Below, one piece after another: positions 40,038 to 48,973 of a stretch of DNA of 50,408 nucleotides (within the stretch, counting starts at the first letter, position 1; the number at the start of each line of letters is the position of its first letter). The notes beneath the pieces were generated by a model, which was not told the origin of the DNA, ran no database searches, and was given only the letters and a program-made list of their open reading frames with translations. The stretch comes from Chitinophagaceae bacterium (GTDB lineage: Bacteria; Bacteroidota; Bacteroidia; Chitinophagales; Chitinophagaceae): the NCBI GenBank assembly GCA_016786745.1, contig JAEUVS010000148.1:1-50408 (forward strand), read 5' to 3'. The translations under genes were made by a program, and so were the position numbers.

Positions 40038-42510
40038 ATGCGGATTCATACTCGCGCTATCTCTTGTATGTTTTCTTTCTTCATTCTCCCAGAATAGAAC
40101 CGCATTGCTCACCGGTACTGTTGTTGACGAGAACGACAGACCGCTGTCAAAAGTTTCGGTCACCATACTTGGCCGGCAATCCGGATCCATTACCAGCGAT
40201 TCAGGCACATTTTCTTTGCGTACACCCGCGGGACGTGCGTTTGCGGTATTATTCAGCTATACGGGTTACCGCGCACAACAAAAAAATTTCCTGCTCAACG
40301 AGAACGAAAAAGAAAACGTGATAATTAAGCTCGTTTATGCTCATGGTGAGCTCGAAGCTGTTACCGTTACAGGAAATGAACAGCGTACACAAGCGGGATT
40401 AATTACGCTGAATCCAAAAAATGCGATCAACATTCCATCGCCTACCGGTGGAATAGAAAGCCTGATCAAGGTTTTTGTAGGAAGCAACAACGAGCTTACT
40501 TCACAATATTCTGTTCGTGGTGGAAACTACGATGAGAATTTAATTTATGTGAACGACTTCGAGGTGTTTCGTCCTTACCTGGTGCGAAGCGGGCAGCAGG
40601 AAGGGCTCAGCTTTATTAATCCCGAGCTGGTAAGAAATGTAAATTTTTACAACGGTGGATTCCAGGCGAAGTATGGGGATAAAATGTCGTCGGTGCTCGA
40701 TATTCAATACAAAAGGCCGAAGAAATTTGCTGGTTCCGCATATGCGGGACTGTTAGAACAGGGCTTTCACCTGGAGGGTGTGTCGAAAAACAACCGGTTC
40801 ACTTTTTTAGCGGGTGTAAGGAACAGGAGCAACAGAAACCTGTTAAGCAGCCAGGAAACAAAAGGAAATTATGTTCCTTCATCTTCCGACATACAGGCGT
40901 TGTTAACGTATGATGTGGGCAACCGGTCGAGTATCGAGTTGCTAGCGAACTTTTCAAGAACAAAATTTGCGCTCGCGCCGGAATCCAGCCAGCTGACATC
41001 GAGTGTTTTCTCGCCATTTTTCAGCGCAAACCTTGGCCTGGATATATTTTTTGAAGGAAGAGAAAAGGATAGCTACAATACGAGCATGATTGGTTTGTCG
41101 TACCTGCACCAGCCATCTTCGAAAGTAAAATTGAAATGGATGGTAAGCAGGTTTGGTAACGATGAACGTGAAGGGATCGACATTACCGGCGCATATCTTT
41201 TTGGCGAAAGGGAATTTGATAAGTCGAAAGCGGATTTTGGTTTAATCACTAACCCTCTCGGCGCCGGATTGTACCAAACCTATGCAAGGAACAAACTCAA
41301 CATCTCCGTTTGGAACTTTACGCACAAAGGGAGCTGGGACAAAAGCAATCATTACATTCAGTGGGGACAATCAGTAGAGCGGCAAAGCATAGATGATAAA
41401 CTGCACGAGTGGGAGTATCTTGATTCTGCGGGATATAATCTTCCTTATAATCCTTCCGGTCTTATCCTGAATGGTTTTACCAGTTCGAAAGCGAATATCG
41501 ATATCCTTAGGCTGTCGGGTTATGTCCAGGATAATTTTGTGATAAGTGAAAATGCAGGCGTTACAATGCAGGGCGGCATCAGGTATAACTACAATGACCT
41601 GAACAATGAATTTTTGTTGTCGCCACGTATTGGTCTTTCATGGAAGCCGGCGAATTGGACGCGCGATATTATTTTCAGGGGAGCAGCCGGCGCGTATCAT
41701 CAGCCGCCATTTTACAGGGAGTTAAGAAGGCCGGATGGATCAATAAATAAGGACCTCAAGGCGCAACGAAGCTACCAGGTTACAGCAGGCTTCGACTACA
41801 ACTTCAGAAGAGGATCCAAACCCTATCGATTAACTACGGAAGCGTACTATAAAACTATGCAACGCATAGTGCCTTACGACCTGGATAATGTCCGGCTCCG
41901 TTATTCCGGCAACAACGAAGCGAAGGCCTTCGCCACAGGCGTTGAAATGCGGTTATTTACAGAATTGGTGAAGGACGCGGAGAGTTGGATCAGCCTCGGT
42001 TTCATGCGCACGCGCGAAAACCTCGACAATGACGTGTATTACGACTACAAGCTTGATTCGTCGAATAATGTCGTTGACAGTACACTTCAGCAAGGGGGAT
42101 GGTTCCGCCGGCCGACGGACAGGCTGTTTACTTTTGGCTTATTCCTGCAGGATTATCTCGCCACTAATAAGAACTTCAAGGTTTATTTGAATTTCCTGTA
42201 CGGAAGCAATCTTCCTTACAATATTCCGGGAAGCATTAAATACCGTAACGCGCTTACTATCGATCCCTATATAAGGATCGATATAGGGTTCAGTGCACTG
42301 TTGCTGGATGCCGATAAGGCAAACCGGAGAAGTCACAATCCTTTCAGGAACTTTGAAAACATCTGGGCTACGTTTGAGGTATTTAATTTGATTGATCGCG
42401 ATAACACGATATCGTACATGCTGATCAAGGATTTTTCGAATACGAGGTTTGCTCTTCCCAACCGACTTACGCCGAGACTGCTGAACCTCAAGGTGGTTGC
42501 ACGGTTCTGA
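40030..42510 (+). CDS. TonB-dependent outer-membrane receptor with carboxypeptidase-regulatory-like domain
   Basis: The 826-residue protein has a signal peptide (about 1-21, ending SFSQ), an Ig-like domain of the carboxypeptidase-regulatory type about 25-105 (LTGTVVDENDRPLSKVSVTI), then a plug (SVRGGNYDENLIYVNDFEV, NPELVRNVNFYNGGFQAKYG) and a barrel ending LLNLKVVARF. It is smaller than SusC proteins and has no SusD partner, so it belongs to the general Bacteroidota TonB-receptor group; the substrate (siderophore, metal or peptide) cannot be told. The start ATG lies inside the end of rpe, so translation is coupled. Confidence 0.93.
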   Translation: MLKCGFILALSLVCFLSSFSQNRTALLTGTVVDENDRPLSKVSVTILGRQSGSITSDSGTFSLRTPAGRAFAVLFSYTGYRAQQKNFLLNENEKENVIIKLVYAHGELEAVTVTGNEQRTQAGLITLNPKNAINIPSPTGGIESLIKVFVGSNNELTSQYSVRGGNYDENLIYVNDFEVFRPYLVRSGQQEGLSFINPELVRNVNFYNGGFQAKYGDKMSSVLDIQYKRPKKFAGSAYAGLLEQGFHLEGVSKNNRFTFLAGVRNRSNRNLLSSQETKGNYVPSSSDIQALLTYDVGNRSSIELLANFSRTKFALAPESSQLTSSVFSPFFSANLGLDIFFEGREKDSYNTSMIGLSYLHQPSSKVKLKWMVSRFGNDEREGIDITGAYLFGEREFDKSKADFGLITNPLGAGLYQTYARNKLNISVWNFTHKGSWDKSNHYIQWGQSVERQSIDDKLHEWEYLDSAGYNLPYNPSGLILNGFTSSKANIDILRLSGYVQDNFVISENAGVTMQGGIRYNYNDLNNEFLLSPRIGLSWKPANWTRDIIFRGAAGAYHQPPFYRELRRPDGSINKDLKAQRSYQVTAGFDYNFRRGSKPYRLTTEAYYKTMQRIVPYDLDNVRLRYSGNNEAKAFATGVEMRLFTELVKDAESWISLGFMRTRENLDNDVYYDYKLDSSNNVVDSTLQQGGWFRRPTDRLFTFGLFLQDYLATNKNFKVYLNFLYGSNLPYNIPGSIKYRNALTIDPYIRIDIGFSALLLDADKANRRSHNPFRNFENIWATFEVFNLIDRDNTISYMLIKDFSNTRFALPNRLTPRLLNLKVVARF

Positions 42511-42655
42511 TTTACTCTCTCCCATTTTGAACTATCGCTCCCATTACGGGATTGATCAAACTATCTTTTGATTGCAACTAATTGGTTGTCAAACCAGTAG
42601 GAATTGGCACCTCGTTAGTGATTATGGAAGAAACGAAATCGAAAAAACTCTGATT

Positions 42656-43027
42656 ATGACTACTACCGTAAATACCTCCAGGTCCGACATGTTCAACCGC
42701 ATTCTTGCGGATGGATCGCGTGGAGGGTCAACTGACGCAACCATACCCTACAACAAATACACAATGATCACAAAAGTAACAGTACGCCCTAATCCGTTTT
42801 ACACAGTACTGACGCTTGATGTTTCCTGTGATTCGAACAGGAGCATTATTGTCAGGATGTTTAACGAGGCAGGAAAGATTGTTAAGATGTTCAGCTGGTA
42901 TCTGGTAAAGGGAACAAATGTCACCTCGATCAACGAGCTGAGCAATCTCGAAAGCGGTTTGTTTTTGCTTGATATAATTGATAATGAGGGGACCGTTCTT
43001 TTCTCCAGTAGAATCACAAAAGAATAG
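42656..43027 (+). CDS. Small protein with T9SS-type C-terminal domain but no signal peptide
   Basis: From ATG 42656 it has 123 residues; the frame stays open to 42572, but those residues contain no signal peptide either. About 30 polar N-terminal residues are followed by a domain like the type A sorting domain of secreted Bacteroidota proteins: VRPNPFYTVLTLDVS, SIIVRMFNEAGKIVKMFS, NLESGLFLLDIIDNEG. Such domains normally sit at the end of large exported proteins. Here the domain stands alone. It may be the tail of a lost gene, a cytoplasmic relative, or a protein with an upstream exon-like part now gone. A strong terminator follows. Confidence 0.65.
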   Translation: MTTTVNTSRSDMFNRILADGSRGGSTDATIPYNKYTMITKVTVRPNPFYTVLTLDVSCDSNRSIIVRMFNEAGKIVKMFSWYLVKGTNVTSINELSNLESGLFLLDIIDNEGTVLFSSRITKE

Positions 43028-43066
43028 CAACTCTTTTATACCAACAACCTTAACAACAACATCATC

Positions 43067-43098
43067 AAAAAGGAGTCACTTGGCCGACTCCTTTTTTT
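43067..43098 (+). terminator. Intrinsic terminator after the T9SS-CTD-like gene
   Basis: GGAGTC (43072-43077) pairs with GACTCC (43086-43091), extended by A5/T5, with an 8-base loop and a run of seven T. It lies 40 bp past the stop codon. It is the clearest terminator in the window. Confidence 0.9.
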
Positions 43099-43164
43099 AT
43101 TTTGAAAATTATGCCCGCTGCGGGCGCTTAGCAAACAATCTGCCAGGGGGTGGATTCAAAAAAA

Positions 43165-43182
43165 GCGAAAGCGTAATTTCGC
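43165..43182 (+). promoter_or_regulatory. Short hairpin and possible -7 box directly before pdxJ
   Basis: GCGAAA (43165-43170), 6 bases, TTTCGC (43177-43182) form a perfect stem ending 3 bp before ATG 43186. Within it lies TAATTTCG (43174-43181), one mismatch from TAnnTTTG. Either the -7 box or an RNA hairpin masking the start could be meaningful. Confidence 0.35.
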
Positions 43183-43185
43183 TTC

Positions 43186-43902
43186 ATGATAAAGCTCTCC
43201 GTTAACATAAATAAAATCGCAACACTAAGAAACTCAAGAGGCGGCAACAAACCCGATGTAGTCAAATCCGCAATAGACGCGCAGCGCTTCGGCGCCGACG
43301 GCGTAACCGTTCATCCCCGCCCCGACGAACGCCACATCCGCTATAACGACGTAAGAGAAATAAAAAAAATCATTACCACAGAATTCAATATAGAAGGAAA
43401 CTGCCGCGAACAAAAATTCGTCGACCTCGTTCTCGAAACTAAACCTCACCAGGTAACACTCGTACCCGACGAACTCGGACAAATCACTTCCAACCACGGA
43501 TGGGATACCATATTGCACAAAGACTATCTCATCCAAATGATCAAAATCTTTAAAGACGCCGGCATCCGCACCTCAATATTCGTTGACCCCGATATCAGGA
43601 TGGTGGAAGGCGCCGCAGCAACCAACACCGACAGGATAGAACTATACACCCAGGCATACGCCGAAGAATATCATCAAAACAAAGAAAAGGCTGTTGAACC
43701 ATATAAACGGGCCGCTGAAGCAGCGATACAACATGGCCTTGAAATAAATGCAGGACACGATCTCGATCTCGATAATCTCCGGTACTTTTCGCAGAACGTG
43801 CCCGGCTTGAAAGAAGTGTCCATCGGTCATGCGCTTATCTCAGACTCAATCTATCTTGGCTTTGAAAACACTATACAATTATACCGGCGCCAGTTGAAAT
43901 GA
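43186..43902 (+). CDS. pdxJ: Pyridoxine 5'-phosphate synthase
   Basis: PdxJ joins 1-deoxyxylulose-5-P and 3-amino-2-oxopropyl phosphate to make pyridoxine 5'-phosphate, the last step of DXP-dependent vitamin B6 synthesis. Typical motifs: LSVNINKIATLRNSRGG at the N-terminus, GADGVTVHPRPDERHIR, TLVPDELGQITS, SIFVDPD, LEINAGHDLDLDNL and SIGHALISDSIYLG. The 238-residue length is normal. ATG 43186 is clear. The gene is preceded by a terminator, so it begins a new transcript. Confidence 0.97.
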   Translation: MIKLSVNINKIATLRNSRGGNKPDVVKSAIDAQRFGADGVTVHPRPDERHIRYNDVREIKKIITTEFNIEGNCREQKFVDLVLETKPHQVTLVPDELGQITSNHGWDTILHKDYLIQMIKIFKDAGIRTSIFVDPDIRMVEGAAATNTDRIELYTQAYAEEYHQNKEKAVEPYKRAAEAAIQHGLEINAGHDLDLDNLRYFSQNVPGLKEVSIGHALISDSIYLGFENTIQLYRRQLK

Positions 43903-43977
43903 TAGTTGCTACCGCTCAACACAAATTTTCACCCAACGTCTTTTTTTTACATAGCTTACCTGTCAAACAAAACTGTT

Positions 43978-45081
43978 ATGAGAACCGCATTCATTGCCGT
44001 ATGCATATTCATTTCATCAACCGCCCTGGCGCAATTAACAACCACTGCAAGCGGCGGAAACAAAAAAGCTATTGTTGGTGAACGTATAGGATTAACCGAT
44101 GTTACTATTCACTACGACAGACCCGGTGTGAAAGGTCGCGAGGGAAGCATTTGGGGCCAGCTTGTTCCTGTTGGATTTACTAATCTTGGATTTGGCAGTG
44201 CGAAATCTTCACCATGGCGTGCAGGCGCGAATGAAAACACTACAATTACCTTTTCAACTGATGTAAAATTTGAAGGCAAAGACCTGCCTGCCGGGACTTA
44301 TGGATTGTTCCTGGCGTATGATCCGAATGAATCAACAGTTATTCTATCGAAAAACTCAACGTCGTGGGGCGCATATTATTACGATGAGAGTGAAGATCAG
44401 CTTCGCGTAAAAGTTAAGCCCGTGAAACAAAATGAATCCAGCGAATGGCTGAAATATGAATTTGTAAACCAGACCGACAGCAGTGCGACCGTTCAGCTTG
44501 TGTGGGAAAAATTAGCGGTTCCATTCAAAATAGAAACAGACGTAAAGAAAAACCAGGTAGCAATTTTCAGGAAAGAGCTGAGATCCGATAAAGGATTTTA
44601 CTGGACCGGCTGGAACCAGGCGGCCCAGTGGTGCGCACAAAATCATGTAAACCTCGAGCAGGCATTGCAATGGTCCGATTCCGCTACCAGCCCCACTTTC
44701 GGTGGTAACACACAGTTCGCAACGTATGCTACGAAAGCGCAAATATTATCGCTCCTCGGAAGAGATGATGACGCATCGGCAGTCATTAAAAACAGTATGC
44801 AGTATGCTTCGATGCAGGACATTCACTTCTACGCGCGTCAATTAATCGCTGCTAAAAAAACAAAAGAAGCGTTTGATTTATTTAAAGCGAATCATACAAA
44901 ATATCCAAAGCAGTTTACTACGCTGATGGGTCTTGCACGCGGCTATTCCGCTACAGGTGATTATAAAACTGCTTTGAAATACGCTCAACAGGCACAACCG
45001 CTTGCTCCCGATGCATTGAACAAGCAGGGAGTTGAAACAGCTATAAGCAAGCTGAAAGAAGGAAAGGACATGAACCTGTAA
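43978..45081 (+). CDS. Exported DUF2911 protein with C-terminal TPR-like repeats
   Basis: From ATG 43978 the protein has 367 residues: signal peptide about 1-20 (IAVCIFISSTALAQ), then the DUF2911 domain about 25-165 (DVTIHYDRPGVKGREGSIWG, LVPVGFTNLGFG, WRAGANENTTITFS, LPAGTYGLFL) and a helical TPR-like C-terminal half. The frame is open to 43906, but this only adds residues before a perfect signal peptide. DUF2911 proteins are common in Bacteroidota; their role is unknown. It converges with the TlpA-like gene, with 6 bp between the stops. Confidence 0.88.
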   Translation: MRTAFIAVCIFISSTALAQLTTTASGGNKKAIVGERIGLTDVTIHYDRPGVKGREGSIWGQLVPVGFTNLGFGSAKSSPWRAGANENTTITFSTDVKFEGKDLPAGTYGLFLAYDPNESTVILSKNSTSWGAYYYDESEDQLRVKVKPVKQNESSEWLKYEFVNQTDSSATVQLVWEKLAVPFKIETDVKKNQVAIFRKELRSDKGFYWTGWNQAAQWCAQNHVNLEQALQWSDSATSPTFGGNTQFATYATKAQILSLLGRDDDASAVIKNSMQYASMQDIHFYARQLIAAKKTKEAFDLFKANHTKYPKQFTTLMGLARGYSATGDYKTALKYAQQAQPLAPDALNKQGVETAISKLKEGKDMNL

Positions 45082-45087
45082 GCGTTC

Positions 45088-46170
45088 TTATTTTAACAGC
45101 TCTTCGAGCCTTGTGTGAAGTTCTGGTCCGCGCAGGTTCTTTGCTATGATTTTTCCCTGCGGGTCAATCAGAAAATTTTGTGGGATAGACTGAATATTAT
45201 ATTTACCTGCAGCCTCATTGTTCCATCCTTTGAGGTCAGATACCTGTGTCCAGTCGAGATTATCTGTCCTGATGGCTTTTAACCATGGAGCACGACTTTG
45301 ATCGAGAGACACACCGAGAACAGTGAAGTTTTTGTCCTTGTACTTATTAAAAGCTTTTACAACATTAGGATTTTCTTCGCGGCAGGGTCTGCACCAACTT
45401 GCCCAGAAATCTACCAGGACATATTTTCCGCGAAAAGAGCTAAGCGAAACCTGTTTGCCTTCGGGATCTGCCTGCGTGAATTCCACCGCCTGCGAACCAA
45501 TGGATCCTACTTTTTGATTTTCGATTTGTTGCTTAACAATCTTACCATAAAAACCATCCTGCACTTTTTTGTCGAGCTGGTGGTAACGACGTTCAACAAT
45601 CGACACATCCTGTTGCATTTCGCCTGTTACGAGAACCACAAAAGGTGCAACCGGAGAGGTTTGGTGAGATGCGACATATTTATCCACCTCGCTCTGAATA
45701 GTTTCAACCTGCTCTTGATAAGCCTTCATTACAGAATCATTCTGCTGAAGTGAAGGTGAACGGCTGATTCGCTGGTTCATTGACGTTAGTTCCTGGAAAA
45801 GTGGGTTGAACGTTTTCTTGAATTCTTCAAAATCATCATGAACACCGGAGCCACGAACTGCCAGATCCTGTATGGCGGCCACATCGCCGTTTACAGATAC
45901 TTTATCATTACCGATAAAAAGAACCGATTTTTTTTGAACGCCATCGAGGTTGAGCTGAAAAAGGTTGGGTTCAGCAACGGACCCCTGCAATTCGAATGCG
46001 CCGCCTGCCTTTACAACGCTGTGTGCCAACGTGTCGTTGGGATCGTTTGCATTGGACAGGCTTACAGAAGAACCTTCAGGGAGGCCCTGGAGGTTACCAG
46101 AAATCACAAATTTCTTCTGGGCGGATAATGCGAAAGGAACGAATAGTATCAGCGTTAAAAATATTTTCAT
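45088..46170 (-). CDS. TlpA-like thiol-disulfide oxidoreductase with DUF4369-like N-terminal domain
   Basis: The exported 360-residue protein has a signal peptide (about 1-17, ending LSAQ), a DUF4369-like beta domain about 20-110 (FVISGNLQGLPEGSSVSL), a helical linker (about 115-215) and a thioredoxin fold from about 225 with CxxC Cys 260 and Cys 263 (WASWCRPCRE) and cis-Pro in QSIPQNF. It should reduce or isomerise disulfides in the periplasm. The start lies 10 bp after the hisIE stop on the same strand, so it may be the last gene of the trp-his array, although its function has no obvious link. Confidence 0.9.
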   Translation of the reverse strand: MKIFLTLILFVPFALSAQKKFVISGNLQGLPEGSSVSLSNANDPNDTLAHSVVKAGGAFELQGSVAEPNLFQLNLDGVQKKSVLFIGNDKVSVNGDVAAIQDLAVRGSGVHDDFEEFKKTFNPLFQELTSMNQRISRSPSLQQNDSVMKAYQEQVETIQSEVDKYVASHQTSPVAPFVVLVTGEMQQDVSIVERRYHQLDKKVQDGFYGKIVKQQIENQKVGSIGSQAVEFTQADPEGKQVSLSSFRGKYVLVDFWASWCRPCREENPNVVKAFNKYKDKNFTVLGVSLDQSRAPWLKAIRTDNLDWTQVSDLKGWNNEAAGKYNIQSIPQNFLIDPQGKIIAKNLRGPELHTRLEELLK

Positions 46171-46180
46171 AGCATGCTGT

Positions 46181-46783
46181 TTATTTGCGGTGGCGCTCTT
46201 CTAAAACGCTTATAACGTCCTGCAAATTATAATCTTTTGCGTTAAGCAAAAGTAAATAGTGAAACAGCAGGTCGGCCGCCTCTCCGAGGAAAAGTTCCCG
46301 GTTGTTGTCTTTTGATTCTATGACCAACTCAACTGCCTCTTCCCCAACTTTCTGCGCGATTTTATTAAGTCCTTTAGCATACAGTTTTCTTACATATGAG
46401 TTCTCATCGCTACCTGCTTTTCTGCTCCTGATAACACCCTCGAGATACGAAAGAAAACCGCTTGCGGATTGGTCATTTTTCTCGTTCCAGCAGGTGTCGG
46501 CGCCTGTATGACAAACGGGACCGGTCGGCTGGGCTTTAACCAATATGGCGTCGTTGTCGCAGTCGGCAAGTATATCTTTTACGATGAGAAAGTTGCCGCT
46601 TTCCTCGCCTTTCGTCCACAAACGGTTTTTCGTTCTGCTGAAGAACGTGACCTTTCCTCCGGTGATTGTTTTTTCAAGGGCTTCCTCGTTCATAAAACCG
46701 AGCATCAACACCTTGCCGGTAACGTCGTCCTGGATAACAGCAGGCGCCAGTTTATCGGAGTATTTGGAGAAATTTATTTTCAT
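46181..46783 (-). CDS. hisIE: Phosphoribosyl-AMP cyclohydrolase / phosphoribosyl-ATP pyrophosphatase fusion
   Basis: HisIE performs steps two and three of histidine synthesis. Residues 1-105 are HisI (MNEEALEKTITGGKVTFFSR; the metal site DCDNDAILVKAQ and CHTGADTCW). Residues about 110-200 are HisE (LYAKGLNKIAQKVGEEAVEL, EAADLLFHYLLLL). The 200-residue length fits the fused enzyme. The start is ATG 46783, 11 bp after the hisF stop. The order hisH-hisA-hisF-hisIE is the classical order of the 3' half of the his operon. Confidence 0.98.
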   Translation of the reverse strand: MKINFSKYSDKLAPAVIQDDVTGKVLMLGFMNEEALEKTITGGKVTFFSRTKNRLWTKGEESGNFLIVKDILADCDNDAILVKAQPTGPVCHTGADTCWNEKNDQSASGFLSYLEGVIRSRKAGSDENSYVRKLYAKGLNKIAQKVGEEAVELVIESKDNNRELFLGEAADLLFHYLLLLNAKDYNLQDVISVLEERHRK

Positions 46784-46794
46784 TGTCGTTGTTG

Positions 46795-47553
46795 TTAATG
46801 CCTGACCGCTATATTTTTTGCGCGTAAAAATTTTTTCAATTCGGGTATCGCGATTTCTCCATAGTGAAAAATACTTGCCGCTAACGCTGCATCTGCTTTA
46901 CCGTTTTCAAACACATCTGTAAAATGCTCCATCGTTCCTCCGCCGCCCGAAGCGATTATCGGCACGGGTAATGCGTCTGCGAGTTTTCTTGTGATATCCA
47001 GCGCGAAACCTTTTTTAGTTCCATCGTGGTTCATGGAAGTAAGCAGTATTTCACCTGCTCCCATTTCAACTGCTTTAGCTGCCCACTCGCTGCACTTTGT
47101 ATCAGTTTTCACTCTTCCTCCATTGAGGTAAACATACCATTCGCCATCTTCTTCCTGTTTCGTATCAATGGCCAAAACCACGCATTGACTACCGAACTCA
47201 TTTGCTAACCGCTCCACCAATGAAGGATCTTTATAAGCAGCGGTGTTTACAGATATTTTATCGGCGCCATTGTTGAGCAACACCCTCACATCATCTACGC
47301 TACTGATGCCTCCGCCAACGGTAAAAGGAATATTTATTTTGTGGGATATCCTGTTCACCAGTTCGCTCAGCGTTTTGCGCTTTTCATTCGTGGCTGTTAT
47401 ATCAAGAAACACCAGTTCATCTGCGCCTTCATGCGCATACAATGCTCCTAACTCAACAGGATCGCCGGCATCGCGGATGTTTTCAAAGTTTACTCCCTTT
47501 ACGGTTCTTCCGTCGCGGATATCCAAACAGGGTATGATCCTTTTGGTCAGCAA
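46795..47553 (-). CDS. hisF: Imidazole glycerol phosphate synthase, cyclase subunit
   Basis: HisF uses ammonia from HisH to make IGP and AICAR. The catalytic Asp 11 ([16 protein letters not shown]) and Asp 130 region ([17 protein letters not shown]) are both present, as are TVGGGISS and PIIASGGGG phosphate loops. The 252-residue length is normal. The start is a TTG at 47553, inside the last codons of hisA (overlap 7 bp). No ATG or GTG sits at the right place, and the protein begins exactly at the conserved [10 protein letters not shown]. The rare start together with overlap suggests translation coupled to hisA. Confidence 0.97.
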   Translation of the reverse strand: MLTKRIIPCLDIRDGRTVKGVNFENIRDAGDPVELGALYAHEGADELVFLDITATNEKRKTLSELVNRISHKINIPFTVGGGISSVDDVRVLLNNGADKISVNTAAYKDPSLVERLANEFGSQCVVLAIDTKQEEDGEWYVYLNGGRVKTDTKCSEWAAKAVEMGAGEILLTSMNHDGTKKGFALDITRKLADALPVPIIASGGGGTMEHFTDVFENGKADAALAASIFHYGEIAIPELKKFLRAKNIAVRH

Positions 47554-48269
47554 GCCTGGAATTTTTGCAAATCTTTCAGCGATATGCGGTTTTCATAAAT
47601 AGCCTTTCCGACAATCGCCGCATTGCATCCAATAGCCGCGAGGTCTTCAAGATCTTTCAGGGAGCTTACGCCACCGCTGGCAATCAGGCGCAGCGATGGA
47701 AATTCAGTGATGATCGTTTTGTACAACTTTACAGATGGTCCCTGGAGTAAACCATCTTTCTTTACATCGGTACAAAATATCTGCTTCAATCCGTGCTTCA
47801 TATACTTCCTGATGAAATCGTAAATCCAGATGTCCGTGGTTTCAAGCCAGCCGTGTATTGCAATTTTCTCATCTTTCACATCTGCGCCGAGAATAAAAGA
47901 AGTGGATCCGAATTTGTCGATCCAATCCACAAACAATTCTTCATCCTTCACGGCAATGCTGCCCACGGTCGCCCATCTCGCGCCTGACTCAAGAACAATC
48001 GAAACATCTTTCTCGGTTTTTATCCCTCCTCCAAAATCAATATCCAAAGATGTTCTTGATGCGAGCGACTCCAGCACTTTCCAGTTACGAACCGCACCGG
48101 CTTTCGCGCCATCGAGGTCCACCAAATGCACTCTTGTAAGACCCGTGTCTTCAAATTGCCTGGCAACTTCGAGCGGATTTTCATTGTACACTTTCACAGA
48201 ATCATAATCACCCTGCGTAAGCCTGACACATTTACCGTTGATAATATCTATTGCCGGAATTATTTGCAT
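47547..48269 (-). CDS. hisA: ProFAR isomerase, HisA
   Basis: HisA isomerises ProFAR to PRFAR, the substrate of HisF. The catalytic Asp 8 ([15 protein letters not shown]) and Asp 131 region ([15 protein letters not shown]) are present, with phosphate loops IDFGGGIKT and [10 protein letters not shown]. It has 240 residues. It starts at ATG 48269, 56 bp after hisH; part of that gap is the REP-like element that also forms the hisH tail. It overlaps hisF by 7 bp. Confidence 0.98.
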   Translation of the reverse strand: MQIIPAIDIINGKCVRLTQGDYDSVKVYNENPLEVARQFEDTGLTRVHLVDLDGAKAGAVRNWKVLESLASRTSLDIDFGGGIKTEKDVSIVLESGARWATVGSIAVKDEELFVDWIDKFGSTSFILGADVKDEKIAIHGWLETTDIWIYDFIRKYMKHGLKQIFCTDVKKDGLLQGPSVKLYKTIITEFPSLRLIASGGVSSLKDLEDLAAIGCNAAIVGKAIYENRISLKDLQKFQAC

Positions 48270-48308
48270 TAGCTGCTGATTATTTTATTTGTTCATTCTC
48301 TCTCCGCC

Positions 48309-48361
48309 GATCCCTCACCCGAGAGTTACCGTGACGCGGTACGCTGAAGGGGTTCGGGATC
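48309..48361. repeat. REP-like palindromic element, copy 2, overlapping the hisH 3' end
   Basis: Outer arms GATCCC (48309-48314) and GGGATC (48356-48361) pair; next to them CCC and GGG pair across a small internal loop; an inner stem TACCG (48327-48331) - TGACG - CGGTA (48337-48341) closes it. The ends match copy 1 at 18682-18719. On the minus strand the right part supplies the last residues of HisH (DPEPLQRTASR) and its stop codon. Confidence 0.75.
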
Positions 48362-48973
48362 AATTGCGAAAAAATTTTTCAGTATCTGCTCTCCTACCGC
48401 CGCGCTCTTCTCAGGGTGAAATTGCACACCATAAAAATTTGCCTTATGCAGGGCGGCGCTGTACGGATGAATATAGTCGGCCGTCGCAATTGTTTCCGAC
48501 CCCTCCGAAGCATAAAAACTATGCACCGAATAAATATACGACTGCTCCGGAACGCCATTGAATAAGTCCGTTTTCAGGTGAAAAATATTATTCCAACCGA
48601 TTTGCGGAACCTTCTCTTTATTAGGACCGGGTTTAAACAATTTCACATTTTCGCCAAAAATGCCAAGACATGTTGTATCGTTTTCTTCTGTGTGCGCGCA
48701 CATAAGCTGCATACCCAGGCAAATGCCCAGCACAGGTTGTTTCAAATCTTTTATGAGTTGATCAAGGCCCCTCTCTCTCAGGTAATTCATTGCGCTGCTC
48801 GCCTCGCCCACGCCGGGAAAAACAACTTTGCCGGCATTGCGAATCCTGTCATGATCATCCGACACTTCCGCACTTACACCGATACGTTCAAACGCATACA
48901 ACACCGATTGAATATTGCCGGCATTGTATTTTATGATTACGATATCCTGTTTATTGTTAGCCGATGATGCCAT
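48326..48973 (-). CDS. hisH: Imidazole glycerol phosphate synthase, glutamine amidotransferase subunit
   Basis: HisH hydrolyses glutamine and passes ammonia to HisF. The triad is visible: Cys in LGICLGMQLM, and His and Glu in YGVQFHPEKS. The protein has 215 residues from ATG 48973 (MASSANNKQDIVIIKYNAGN); the frame is open to 49042, but this would lie deep inside trpA. The start overlaps the trpA stop by 17 bp. The last 11 residues (DPEPLQRTASR) come from a REP-like element and are not expected in the family. HisH proteins normally end shortly after the KNF segment, so function should be intact. Confidence 0.97.
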   Translation of the reverse strand: MASSANNKQDIVIIKYNAGNIQSVLYAFERIGVSAEVSDDHDRIRNAGKVVFPGVGEASSAMNYLRERGLDQLIKDLKQPVLGICLGMQLMCAHTEENDTTCLGIFGENVKLFKPGPNKEKVPQIGWNNIFHLKTDLFNGVPEQSYIYSVHSFYASEGSETIATADYIHPYSAALHKANFYGVQFHPEKSAAVGEQILKNFFAIDPEPLQRTASR

